Origin: an uncultured Pelagibacteraceae bacterium
GTDB lineage: Bacteria > Pseudomonadota > Alphaproteobacteria > Pelagibacterales > Pelagibacteraceae
NCBI GenBank assembly: GCA_902569245.1
Contig: CACFTO010000003.1
Location: forward strand, 91,639 to 155,638
Direction of reading: 5' to 3'
Length of the DNA stretch: 64,000 nucleotides
In this document: piece by piece, positions 17,569 through 25,727 of the stretch
Numbering within the stretch: position 1 is the first letter of the stretch
How the letters are laid out: every line of letters begins with the position of its first letter
Made by a program: the position numbers and the translations under genes
The notes under the pieces: generated by a model
Seen by the model: only the letters and a program-made list of their open reading frames with translations
Told to the model about the DNA's origin: nothing
The model's database searches: none

Positions 17569-17586
17569 ATTACAAATTTATTACAG
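17569..17586 (-). promoter_or_regulatory. PhoB box of pstS
   Basis: On the minus strand CTGTAAT and TTGTAAT are separated by AAAT, an 11-base repeat matching the PhoB pattern CTGTCAT-N4-CTGTCAT. A TAAAAT hexamer follows 14 bases later (17549-17554), taking the -10 role, so the box replaces the -35 as in known Pho promoters. Confidence 0.8.
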
Positions 17587-17607
17587 TTTTGTTAAATAGG
17601 TAACTTT

Positions 17608-18240
17608 TTAGTTGTATTTTTTAGAGATGATTAAGGTATCATTATCTGCAGCTAAATCTCCTCGACAACGAATTGGGCTGACATTTTCACTTAGTGCTAA
17701 GCTCTTTGTTGGTCTTAAAGTAACTTCTAGTTGTATCATTGATATAAGGTCTTTTACTTGATTTTGATCATATTTCCATGAAGGCCAACTTGTGGGGGTA
17801 GAAAAAGTAGTAATTATATAACTTGAGGCCCTATTAAAATTATAATTACTCTCATTTTGTTTTCTTAACAAATGATCTCTTACAGAAAAGAAAATATTTT
17901 TACATCTATGCATGTCAGACAAATAATTTTCTTTTTTTAAGTTTTTGTTCATTGGGATTGATACAATCAAATCAATTGTATCTCTCCAGAATGAAGTTAA
18001 AACCTCAGTATAGATATGATCAACATTTACTTTGTCAGATGGAAAATGTTTATTGACAGTGCTTTTCGTATTTTCTAAGTCATTTTTCATTCTAAAAATA
18101 CCAATATCAAATACAGTAAGTTGTTGGTTTCTTAAAAGTGTTGTAATGTCTTTTTTATTAGAGTCTTCAGAGTAAGAATTTGATATAAAATTAAAAAATA
18201 AGTAAGAAAAAATAAAAAAATTTATTATTATTTTTTTCAT
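17608..18240 (-). CDS. Uncharacterised exported protein between phoR and pstS
   Basis: A 210-residue protein I do not recognise. It has a signal peptide (residues 1-24, KKIIINFFIFSYLFFNFISNSYS) and no other membrane span, so it should be periplasmic. The mature part contains two Cys (in HRCKNIFF and PIRCRGDL) that could form a disulfide. Central phrases such as LTSFWRDTIDLIVSIP and SSYIITTFSTPTSWPSWKYD suggest a mixed fold. It lies 74 bases after phoR and 108 before pstS on the same strand, suggesting a phosphate-related role in the periplasm by context only. Confidence 0.6.
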   Translation of the reverse strand: MKKIIINFFIFSYLFFNFISNSYSEDSNKKDITTLLRNQQLTVFDIGIFRMKNDLENTKSTVNKHFPSDKVNVDHIYTEVLTSFWRDTIDLIVSIPMNKNLKKENYLSDMHRCKNIFFSVRDHLLRKQNESNYNFNRASSYIITTFSTPTSWPSWKYDQNQVKDLISMIQLEVTLRPTKSLALSENVSPIRCRGDLAADNDTLIISKKYN

Positions 18241-18314
18241 TTAACAATTTTATTTAAAAAATCCGTTATTTACAAATTAAATTATATTGTGAAAATTGTT
18301 AAATTATATTAAGT

Positions 18315-19469
18315 TTATAATTCACTGGGTAAATGAATGTTAATTTCGGTTCCTTTACCATTAAGATTTTTTATTTCGTAATCACCTCTATGTTGAGAAA
18401 TTATATGTTTGACAATTGCAAGACCTAAACCTGTTCCACCAACTTTCCTGCTCTCTTCAACATCTACTCTATAAAATCTTTCAGTTACCCTGTTAATTTG
18501 ATCCTCGGGAATTCCAATACCTTGATCAGATACAGATATTTTAATTCCTTTTGTTATGAGTTTCCCTTTGCTTGGAGAAGCTAATATATTTATAGTTGAT
18601 TTTTCTTTTGAGTATTTAATAGCATTGTCTAATAAATTAGAAAAAACTGTTATTAATTTATCTTCATCACCAATAACATCACTTACATTACCTAAATTAA
18701 TTTCAAGATTAATATTTTTTTCTTTTAAGCTAGTAAAATGAACATCTTTTACTTTTGTCAATACATTCTTCAAATTAACTGGTTTGTCAGGTCTTATATG
18801 CTCCTGGAGTTCAATTCTGCTTAATATTAATAGATCACTTATTAAATTTTCCATTCTTTTGCTTTGTGAAGAGATTATTTTAAGAAATTTTATCTTTGCT
18901 ATTTCGTCATCTTTAGCGGGACCCTCTATTGTCTCTATAGCGCCTTTAATTGAAACAAGAGGAGTTTTTAATTCATGGCTAACATTAGCAACAAAGTCAG
19001 TTCTAAATTTTTGTGCTTTTGAAATTTCAGTAAGATCTTTTAAAAATAAAACAACAGAGTCTTTTTCTGTAAAAATTACAGTTGGTCCAGGAATCACATA
19101 AATTCTGTAATACTGATATGAAGGCAAATTTATTTCTAAATCTAAATTACTGGTTTTTTTTGAAGACTTAACTTCTCTGATTTTTTCATCTAGATTAGGA
19201 TTTCTTAAAATTGTGCCGAGATGTGTATTTAAAATATTTTTACCAAATCTTTTTTCGGCACTTGGATTGGCATATTTTATAATATTTAATTTATCTAATG
19301 CTATAAATTGATCCTCTAATTCATCTAATATAAATGTTTTGCTATCATCCTTTTCATACTTTGAAATAATAATTTTATCATCAGTATTTTTTTTATTTCT
19401 GTTTGAATAAATTATTATTAGTAGAAATATAATTACACAGATTAATAGTATTTCAAAGAGGCCAATCAT
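18315..19469 (-). CDS. phoR: Phosphate regulon sensor kinase PhoR
   Basis: A 384-residue histidine kinase. One N-terminal span (residues 4-22), a PAS-type domain (about 45-150), the H-box FVANVSHELKTPLVSIKG with phospho-acceptor His165, and ATPase motifs DNAIKYS, DQGIGIPED and GGTGLGLAIVKH. It phosphorylates PhoB under phosphate limitation, with input from PhoU/PstB. It begins the phoR-unknown-pst-phoU-phoB series, the alphaproteobacterial arrangement with pstS inserted. Confidence 0.92.
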   Translation of the reverse strand: MIGLFEILLICVIIFLLIIIYSNRNKKNTDDKIIISKYEKDDSKTFILDELEDQFIALDKLNIIKYANPSAEKRFGKNILNTHLGTILRNPNLDEKIREVKSSKKTSNLDLEINLPSYQYYRIYVIPGPTVIFTEKDSVVLFLKDLTEISKAQKFRTDFVANVSHELKTPLVSIKGAIETIEGPAKDDEIAKIKFLKIISSQSKRMENLISDLLILSRIELQEHIRPDKPVNLKNVLTKVKDVHFTSLKEKNINLEINLGNVSDVIGDEDKLITVFSNLLDNAIKYSKEKSTINILASPSKGKLITKGIKISVSDQGIGIPEDQINRVTERFYRVDVEESRKVGGTGLGLAIVKHIISQHRGDYEIKNLNGKGTEINIHLPSEL

Positions 19470-19540
19470 GATGTTCTAAAAGTTAAGTATATAATTAACA
19501 TATTAAAAATTTAATATGCAATTATTTAAATTTTAGTTAC

Positions 19541-20545
19541 TTAATTAGGGGAGATATTATTAATAAAAATTTCTGCGGTTTTATCCCAAGTAAAGTTTTT
19601 AGAGTATTCTAGGCACTTTTCTCTTTCAACTTTTAGAGCTTTCATTGCGGATTTTTCTAAATCCTCATCTAAACAATTAATTTCACTATCTTTGAAAATA
19701 TCTTTAGGACCAGGAACAGGAAATGCTGCAACTGGTGTACCACAACTGAGGGATTCACATATTACAATTGCAAACGTATCTGTTTTGCTTGGAAAGACAA
19801 AAACATCAGATGATGTAAAATATGAAGCTAATTCACCATTAGTTTTTTCACCCAAGAAGTGAGCATCTGGAAATTCTTTTTTTAACTTTTCAATATCTGG
19901 TCCTTTACCAACAAGAAGTTTTGTTCCTTCTAATTTTAGATTTAAAAAAGCACGAATATTTTTTTCAATAGCCACTCGACCTACATATATCCATATAGGC
20001 CTTTTATATTCTAAATTGATTTTTTTTGGATTTTTAAACGATCCATGATCAGCACCTCTTGTCCAAACAACCATTTTACTTTCATCTACTCCAATTTGAA
20101 TTAGTTCTTTTTTCATAGATTCGGTTGTAACCAAAATTTTTTCTGCTTTGTTATGAAAGTTGCTTAGGAATTTCTGTGATAATTTTTCAGCAACCCAAGG
20201 TAAATATAATTTCATATATTTATCAAATCTTGTGTGAAAACTTGTGGTAAACTTTAGATTATTATTAAGACAATATCTTCTTGCCATAAATCCTAAAGGA
20301 CCTTCGGTAGCTATATGTATGGCTGAAGGATTTATTTTTTTTATTAAATGACTTACTCTTGGCCAAATATTCACAGAAAGTCTTATTTCATTATATTTAG
20401 GCATTGGCACAGTGAAGAAAAGTTGGGGATTTAAATACTCAACTTCGTGACCCATTGCTTCAAGTTTTTTTCCTGTTTCATTTAAAGTTCTTACCACACC
20501 ATTTACTTGTGGAAAATAAGCGTCTGTTACAATTAATATTTTCAT
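19541..20545 (-). CDS. agt: Glycosyltransferase family 4, lipid-remodelling Agt-like
   Basis: A GT-B enzyme of 334 residues. The N-terminus VTDAYFPQVNGVVRTLNETGKKLEAMGHEV, the middle WIYVGRVAIEKN and the donor-binding stretch SDVFVFPSKTDTFAIVICESLSCGTPVAAFPVPG are typical of the MgtA/SqdX type, which put sugars on diacylglycerol. It overlaps plcP by 1 base. In SAR11 the PlcP-Agt pair is known from lipid-renovation work to replace phospholipids with glycolipids during phosphate starvation, and placement next to phoR fits that. The sugar donor cannot be read from sequence. Confidence 0.85.
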   Translation of the reverse strand: MKILIVTDAYFPQVNGVVRTLNETGKKLEAMGHEVEYLNPQLFFTVPMPKYNEIRLSVNIWPRVSHLIKKINPSAIHIATEGPLGFMARRYCLNNNLKFTTSFHTRFDKYMKLYLPWVAEKLSQKFLSNFHNKAEKILVTTESMKKELIQIGVDESKMVVWTRGADHGSFKNPKKINLEYKRPIWIYVGRVAIEKNIRAFLNLKLEGTKLLVGKGPDIEKLKKEFPDAHFLGEKTNGELASYFTSSDVFVFPSKTDTFAIVICESLSCGTPVAAFPVPGPKDIFKDSEINCLDEDLEKSAMKALKVEREKCLEYSKNFTWDKTAEIFINNISPN

Positions 20546-21363
20546 TATGATGCCTTTTTCAGACCTGGAGTTTCAATTACTTCTTTATCTGAATTATTAC
20601 GACTATCTGAAAATTTTTCTCTTAATTTATCCCAATAAATTATTTCAAACGTTCCATCAAAGTTTTCAACTAAGGCAGTACAAGACTCAACCCAGTCTCC
20701 ACAATTTAAATAATTAACACCATCATAATTTTCATTTTGGGCATGATGAATATGCCCACAGATTATTCCATCAAATTTTTTTTTCTTTCCATATTCTGCA
20801 ATTGTTTTTTCGTATTCTCCCATATATTTAACTGCATTTTTTACCTTATATTTAAGAAACTTTGCTAAAGACCACTGGCCTTTACCTCTTAGACGTCTAA
20901 AAAAGTTAATCACTACATTTAATTTCAATAGCATTTCATAGGCTATTGCGCCTAACTTCGACAACCATTTGGCATATCTCATAACACCATCCCAAGCATC
21001 ACCGTGAACAACTAAATATTTTTTATTTAAAACAGACTGATGAATTACTCTATTGATCATTTTTATCTGTCCAAAATGCATAGGAATAAATTTTCGAAAC
21101 ACTTCATCATGATTACCTATAACGTAGTAAACTTCTGTTCCATGTCTTGCTTTTCTTAATATTTTTTGAATTACGTCATTATGTTCTTGTGGCCAATAAA
21201 AATTTTTTTGAAGTGCCCAAACATCTATTATATCGCCTACACAGTAAAGTTTTTCTGATCTTGTATTTTTAAAAAATTCAAGCAATTTATTTGCTTGGCA
21301 ACCTTTAGTACCAAGATGCACATCTGAAATGAATATACTTTTGTATTTTAATATAGGTTTCAT
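20545..21363 (-). CDS. plcP: PlcP-like phospholipase C, metallophosphoesterase
   Basis: A 272-residue calcineurin-like phosphoesterase with the full metal-binding set: Asp14-x-His16 (SDVHLG), Gly43-Asp44 (GDIID), Gly83-Asn84-His85-Asp (GNHDE), VVHGDAWD and GHIHHAQ. Length and motif context match the LpxH/PlcP branch. PlcP removes the phosphate headgroup from phospholipids to give diacylglycerol, which Agt then glycosylates. It starts the plcP-agt pair upstream of phoR. An LpxH role is less likely because lpxI is present elsewhere in the window. Confidence 0.86.
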   Translation of the reverse strand: MKPILKYKSIFISDVHLGTKGCQANKLLEFFKNTRSEKLYCVGDIIDVWALQKNFYWPQEHNDVIQKILRKARHGTEVYYVIGNHDEVFRKFIPMHFGQIKMINRVIHQSVLNKKYLVVHGDAWDGVMRYAKWLSKLGAIAYEMLLKLNVVINFFRRLRGKGQWSLAKFLKYKVKNAVKYMGEYEKTIAEYGKKKKFDGIICGHIHHAQNENYDGVNYLNCGDWVESCTALVENFDGTFEIIYWDKLREKFSDSRNNSDKEVIETPGLKKAS

Positions 21364-21449
21364 TTAATCCTTTTTTTTTAATTCAATTTGCACTAGAATC
21401 GTTTAATTCTTTGTGCCATAGTAATGTTAAGGAAATATTAAAATTTATT

Positions 21450-22337
21450 ATGAAATATTGCATTATTTACAACAAAAACGCTTCCTCTGGCAGAAAATCT
21501 AAATTTATAAAAAAAATTTCTGATGAACTTTCTAAGTATAACGATGTTTCTTTTTTTGAAACTGAGAGCGTGGATAAAGCAGAGGCAGTATTTAAAAATA
21601 TTTCTAAGTTAAATATAGATAGACTTGTAGTTGCTGGAGGCGATGGTTCAGTATCATTTGCAATAAACAAACTTATTAAAAATAATTTTGTTCCAAAAAA
21701 AGATTTTGCTATTGGTTATATACCAGCTGGAACTGCTAATTTACTTCAAGCTGAACTAAATATGAGTAAAAAAATAAGTAAAATTGTTCAAATTTTACAA
21801 TCAAACAATTTAAAACAAACTAATTTAGTAAAAATCAATAATGATTATTTTATTTTAATGGCAGGTATAGGTTGGGATGCAACGATAGTCCATTCAATTA
21901 ATAGTTCTCTAAAAAAACTGTTAGGTAAAATTATTTTTGGATATAAAGGATTGCAAAAATTTTTGTTAATGAAAAATCAAAAATTAAAAGTTAACATAGA
22001 TGGTCAAAATCATATAGCTGACTGGGTGTTATGTTCTAATACCAATTATTATGCGGGTCACTACAAAATTAATAAAACAAATATATTTGATAACAAAATT
22101 ATTACTTATGTATTCAAAGACCTTACAAGAATAAAAATACTTTATTATATTTATTTGATTATTTTTTTTGGAGATTTATCGAAGTCTACGAGTGTTATAA
22201 CATCTTATTCCAGTGAGCTAAAAATTGATGGACAAGGGAAAAAAATTCCAATTCAAATTGATGGTGATAAATATCAATATTGTGATAACGTAGAATTAAG
22301 GAAATCAGGAAAATATTTTAACATATTAACAGCATAA
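21450..22337 (+). CDS. Diacylglycerol kinase family lipid kinase
   Basis: A 295-residue protein from the ATG at 21450; a TTG start 39 bases upstream is possible but adds a non-conserved stretch. The DAGK catalytic signature is VVAGGDGSVSFAINKL, followed by AIGYIPAGTANLLQAEL, and IQIDGD near the end, as in YegS/DagK proteins. It would phosphorylate diacylglycerol or a related lipid. It is divergent from plcP, whose product is diacylglycerol, so it may salvage that product to phosphatidic acid; this is inference from context. Confidence 0.8.
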   Translation: MKYCIIYNKNASSGRKSKFIKKISDELSKYNDVSFFETESVDKAEAVFKNISKLNIDRLVVAGGDGSVSFAINKLIKNNFVPKKDFAIGYIPAGTANLLQAELNMSKKISKIVQILQSNNLKQTNLVKINNDYFILMAGIGWDATIVHSINSSLKKLLGKIIFGYKGLQKFLLMKNQKLKVNIDGQNHIADWVLCSNTNYYAGHYKINKTNIFDNKIITYVFKDLTRIKILYYIYLIIFFGDLSKSTSVITSYSSELKIDGQGKKIPIQIDGDKYQYCDNVELRKSGKYFNILTA

Positions 22338-22369
22338 CTTTTAAATAAGAGAATTTATCAAAAAATCAT

Positions 22370-22398
22370 TTTACTAAGATATTTAATTTAAATATAAT
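22370..22398 (+). promoter_or_regulatory. Predicted promoter of the Lys-rich small protein
   Basis: TTTACT (22370-22375), a 17-base spacer and a perfect TATAAT (22393-22398), followed by a short leader with AGGAGG at 22415-22420, 5 bases from the ATG. This suggests strong expression. Confidence 0.5.
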
Positions 22399-22425
22399 TA
22401 TTATAAAATTACACAGGAGGTCATT

Positions 22426-22635
22426 ATGAGTAAAAAGTTAAAGAAAAATGAAAAAAGAAAAAAAAAGGTTATCGAGTTAATAGAAAAACTTAAAAATAAG
22501 ATCAATTTAAAAGAAAAAAAATTATCTAAAATTAATATTAAAATTGCAAGTATTGAAAAAAGAGTTGCTGAAAAAAAAACAAAAAAACTAGCTAAAAAGA
22601 AGACTATCGAGAGTTCCGCATCTGTAAATAATTAA
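22426..22635 (+). CDS. Small lysine-rich helical protein, unknown function
   Basis: A 69-residue protein with 24 Lys and 2 Arg against 7 acidic residues (net about +19). A run of heptad-like I/L/V spacing from residue 15 to 50 suggests one long helix or coiled coil, with a Ser/Asn tail. It has an excellent Shine-Dalgarno sequence, its own promoter-like element and a strong terminator, so it is a free-standing, probably abundant product. It could bind nucleic acid, polyphosphate or acidic lipid; none of these is shown. I do not recognise a family. Confidence 0.7.
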   Translation: MSKKLKKNEKRKKKVIELIEKLKNKINLKEKKLSKINIKIASIEKRVAEKKTKKLAKKKTIESSASVNN

Positions 22636-22647
22636 TTTCTAAATCTT

Positions 22648-22680
22648 CTTTCCCCTTTTTGTAATTAAAAAAGGGGAAAG
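22648..22680 (+). terminator. Strong intrinsic terminator of the small-protein gene
   Basis: Arms CTTTCCCCTTTTT (22648-22660) and AAAAAGGGGAAAG (22668-22680) pair perfectly over 13 bp around a 7-base loop. It can serve either strand, ending manC read-through as well. Confidence 0.75.
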
Positions 22681-22800
22681 TAGTTAATCAACAAAATTTT
22701 AAAATTAAGGGGAAATAAAGATGTTTTATAATTTAAAATTTTATTAGAATTTTATAATTAATGTTGATGACAAAAATATTTATAGATTATTACAATTTAA

Positions 22801-24009
22801 TTAAAGTTTATTTGCTCTACCATAAATGTCTTGATATCTAACAATATCAGTCTCTTTTAGAATTGAACCAACTTGAGCTTCCATAATTTTTACAGGTTTT
22901 TTTCCAGGATTTTGTATTCTATGAATTGCTCCTAATGGAATGAAAATATGTTCATTAGGTTTTTTATTAATGATATTTTTATTTAAAGTTATTCTTGGAT
23001 TACCTTTGGTAACTAACCAATGTTCTGCTCTATGATGATGTTTTTGAAGACTTAATATACCTTTAGGTTTAACTGATAATTCTTTAATTAAAAACTCTTT
23101 TCCTTCGAATAAATTTAAATAACTCCCCCATGGTCTATAAAAAATATTCTTTTTCTTAAAGTGTTTTCTTTTATTTTTATCATATATCTTGAGTATCTCT
23201 TTCCAACTACCAAGATCAGACCAAGGTATATCTAATTTAATAGCATTAATTTTATTTGTTTTCTCAAGTATTGCATAATCAAAAGATTTCTCGATTGATT
23301 TTTCAAAAGCTCTTTTATTTAAGTAATAAGTATTATTTTTATATTTGCCTTTTTTAATAGCCTCAACACAACTTTTGTAAGTTTTATTTTGATATTTTTT
23401 AAAGTTATTGATTATTGAGTCTTTTCTTAAAAAAAACATGCCAGAATTCCAGTAACCTTTTTTCTTAATGACTTCTTTTGCTTTTGATAAATTTGGTTTT
23501 TCAATAAATTTTGTAACTTTATTTATAGATTTAATTTTTTTAGTTAAAAAATATCCATATTCACTTGATGGATTTGTCGGTTTAATTCCAAAAATAAATA
23601 AATTTTGATCATCTAAATTTGATTTATTTTTTAATAGGGCTTTATTTAAAATATTAGATTTATCAATTAAATGATCTGCTGCAAAAAATATTAATGGTTG
23701 CTCTAATGGAATATCCTTTATCAATGCTGAAGCAAGGATTGCCGGTGCAGTATTTTTTTTAGCTGGTTCTAAAACTATTTTAAACTTTTTTATTTTACTT
23801 TTTTTTAAAGCTAATTTGACTTGTTTTAAGTATTTGAGATTTGTGCTGATTATAGGAAAATCAAAAATTGGTTTATTAACTCTTTCTAAAGTTTTTTGAA
23901 TTAAACTCCATCCACCAAAATCAATAAATTGTTTTGCTTGATGTTTTTTTTTATCTGGCCAAAGTCTTGTGCCTGCGCCACCACAAAGTATTACAGGTCT
24001 AATTTTCAT
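22801..24009 (-). CDS. manC: Mannose-1-phosphate guanylyltransferase / mannose-6-phosphate isomerase
   Basis: A 402-residue ManC-type protein. The nucleotidyltransferase domain opens VILCGGAGTRLWP and has AADHLI, FIEKP and WNSGMFFL. The C-terminal cupin domain carries FYRPWGSY, QKHHHRAEHWLVTKG and HRIQNPGK, then QDIYGR. It makes GDP-mannose for surface sugars. It is shorter than the usual 470 or so, mainly by tighter loops, with no domain lost. Overlaps ilvD by 1 base; a functional link to that gene is not obvious. Confidence 0.88.
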   Translation of the reverse strand: MKIRPVILCGGAGTRLWPDKKKHQAKQFIDFGGWSLIQKTLERVNKPIFDFPIISTNLKYLKQVKLALKKSKIKKFKIVLEPAKKNTAPAILASALIKDIPLEQPLIFFAADHLIDKSNILNKALLKNKSNLDDQNLFIFGIKPTNPSSEYGYFLTKKIKSINKVTKFIEKPNLSKAKEVIKKKGYWNSGMFFLRKDSIINNFKKYQNKTYKSCVEAIKKGKYKNNTYYLNKRAFEKSIEKSFDYAILEKTNKINAIKLDIPWSDLGSWKEILKIYDKNKRKHFKKKNIFYRPWGSYLNLFEGKEFLIKELSVKPKGILSLQKHHHRAEHWLVTKGNPRITLNKNIINKKPNEHIFIPLGAIHRIQNPGKKPVKIMEAQVGSILKETDIVRYQDIYGRANKL

Positions 24010-25727
24010 TAAATATCAGCGTACGTTCTAACCTCGTTTTTACCACCTGGATGAGTTGGTGCACCTTTATAAGCTGGTCCTACAGTTTGTGCATATTTCC
24101 ATAATGTACCATTGCCAAAATTCACTTTCCTCGGTTTCCATTTTTTACGTCTTGCACTTAATTCCTTTTTTGTAAGTCTTACGTTAATTGTGCCCTTTTT
24201 AGCGTCTATATCGATGATATCCCCATTCCTTAAAAGGGCTATAGGACCGCCTACGGAGGCCTCAGGGCCCACATGACCGATACAAAAGCCTCTGGTAGCC
24301 CCTGAGAACCTACCATCCGTAATAAGGGCTACTTTCTCCCCTTTTCCTTGACCGTAGATTGCTGCAGTTGTTTGAAGCATTTCTCTCATTCCAGGACCTC
24401 CTATTGGTCCTTCGTATCTAATTATAATAATGTCTCCATCTTTGTATTTTCTGTTTATTACCGCTTTGTACGCAGACTCTTCATTATCAAAACATCTTGC
24501 TCTTCCTGTAAATTGTAATTTTTTCAAACCTGCTATTTTTACAATTCCACCTTCTGGAGCTAAATTACCTTTTAATCCAACAACTCCTCCTGTTGGAGAA
24601 ATAGGATTTTTATAAGATCTCATTACTTTTTGATTTTCTCTAAATTTTACATTTTTTAAATTTTCTCTCATGGTTTTGCCTGTAACCGTCATACAATCAC
24701 CATGGATGTAACCGCCGTCCATTAATGTCTTTAATAACATTGGAACTCCTCCTGCTTCCCACATATCTTTTGCAACATATTTTCCACCAGGTTTTAAATC
24801 TGCAAGATAAGGAGTTTTCTTAAATATTTTTGCAACATCCATTAAATCAAATTTAATTCCAATTTCATTTGCTATAGCTGGTAAGTGCAATCCTGCATTT
24901 GTTGATCCACCTGTTGCTGCAACAATTGTTGCTGCATTTTCGAGAGCTTTTCTAGTTACAATATCTCTTGGTCTAATATTTTTTGCTAATAAATTCATTA
25001 CAGCTTTACCACTGTCTATTGCATATTTATTTCTTTCTAAATATGGCGCTGGTGTTCCTGCTGAGAAAGGTAAAGCTAATCCTATTGCTTCAGAAACACA
25101 TGCCATTGTGTTTGCAGTAAATTGTCCACCACAAGCACCTGCACTTGGACATGCTTTAAGTTCTAATTTTCTTAAAGCATGCGCTGTCATTTTTTTTGAA
25201 GTATATTTTCCAACACCTTCAAATACATCAACAACAGTTACATCTTTACCTTCAAATCTACCTGGTAAAATAGAACCACCATAAATAAACACACTTGGAA
25301 CATTTAATCTAACCATAGCCATCATTAAACCTGGTAATGATTTATCACATCCAGCTAATCCAACTAATGCATCATAACAATGACCTCTAACTGTAAGTTC
25401 TGTTGAGTCTGCAATTACATCTCTTGAAATCAAAGATGATTTCATTCCTTCATGACCCATTGCAATACCATCTGTTACAGTAATAGTACAAAATTCTCTT
25501 GGCGTTCCTCCAGTTGCTTGAACACCTTTTTTAACTGATTGAGCTTGTTTCATTAAATTTATGTTACAAGGAGCGGCCTCATTCCATGTTGAAACAACAC
25601 CAACAAATGGTTTTGCTACATCTTTTTCTGTAAGATCCATTGCATAATAAAAAGATCTTTGAGGGGCTTTATCAGCACCTATTGTTGTGTGTCTACTTGG
25701 TAATTTTTTCTTATTAAATTTTTTCAT
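24009..25727 (-). CDS. ilvD: Dihydroxy-acid dehydratase
   Basis: A 572-residue IlvD/Edd-family enzyme that dehydrates dihydroxy acids in valine, leucine and isoleucine synthesis. The iron-sulfur cysteines are seen in [20 protein letters not shown] and [35 protein letters not shown] is the C-terminal signature. SNTGLH-type phrase [14 protein letters not shown] is also present. Overlaps valS by 1 base, placing valine synthesis beside valine tRNA charging. Confidence 0.94.
   Translation of the reverse strand: MKKFNKKKLPSRHTTIGADKAPQRSFYYAMDLTEKDVAKPFVGVVSTWNEAAPCNINLMKQAQSVKKGVQATGGTPREFCTITVTDGIAMGHEGMKSSLISRDVIADSTELTVRGHCYDALVGLAGCDKSLPGLMMAMVRLNVPSVFIYGGSILPGRFEGKDVTVVDVFEGVGKYTSKKMTAHALRKLELKACPSAGACGGQFTANTMACVSEAIGLALPFSAGTPAPYLERNKYAIDSGKAVMNLLAKNIRPRDIVTRKALENAATIVAATGGSTNAGLHLPAIANEIGIKFDLMDVAKIFKKTPYLADLKPGGKYVAKDMWEAGGVPMLLKTLMDGGYIHGDCMTVTGKTMRENLKNVKFRENQKVMRSYKNPISPTGGVVGLKGNLAPEGGIVKIAGLKKLQFTGRARCFDNEESAYKAVINRKYKDGDIIIIRYEGPIGGPGMREMLQTTAAIYGQGKGEKVALITDGRFSGATRGFCIGHVGPEASVGGPIALLRNGDIIDIDAKKGTINVRLTKKELSARRKKWKPRKVNFGNGTLWKYAQTVGPAYKGAPTHPGGKNEVRTYADI

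Noticed and set aside
20545..21363. LpxH assignment for the metallophosphoesterase
   Set aside because: lpxI is present in the lpx cluster and this gene is paired with a glycosyltransferase by the pst genes, favouring PlcP.
21364..21449. Possible Pho box between plcP and the lipid kinase
   Set aside because: No pair of 7-base units at 11-base spacing was found, though regulation by phosphate is expected from known biology.
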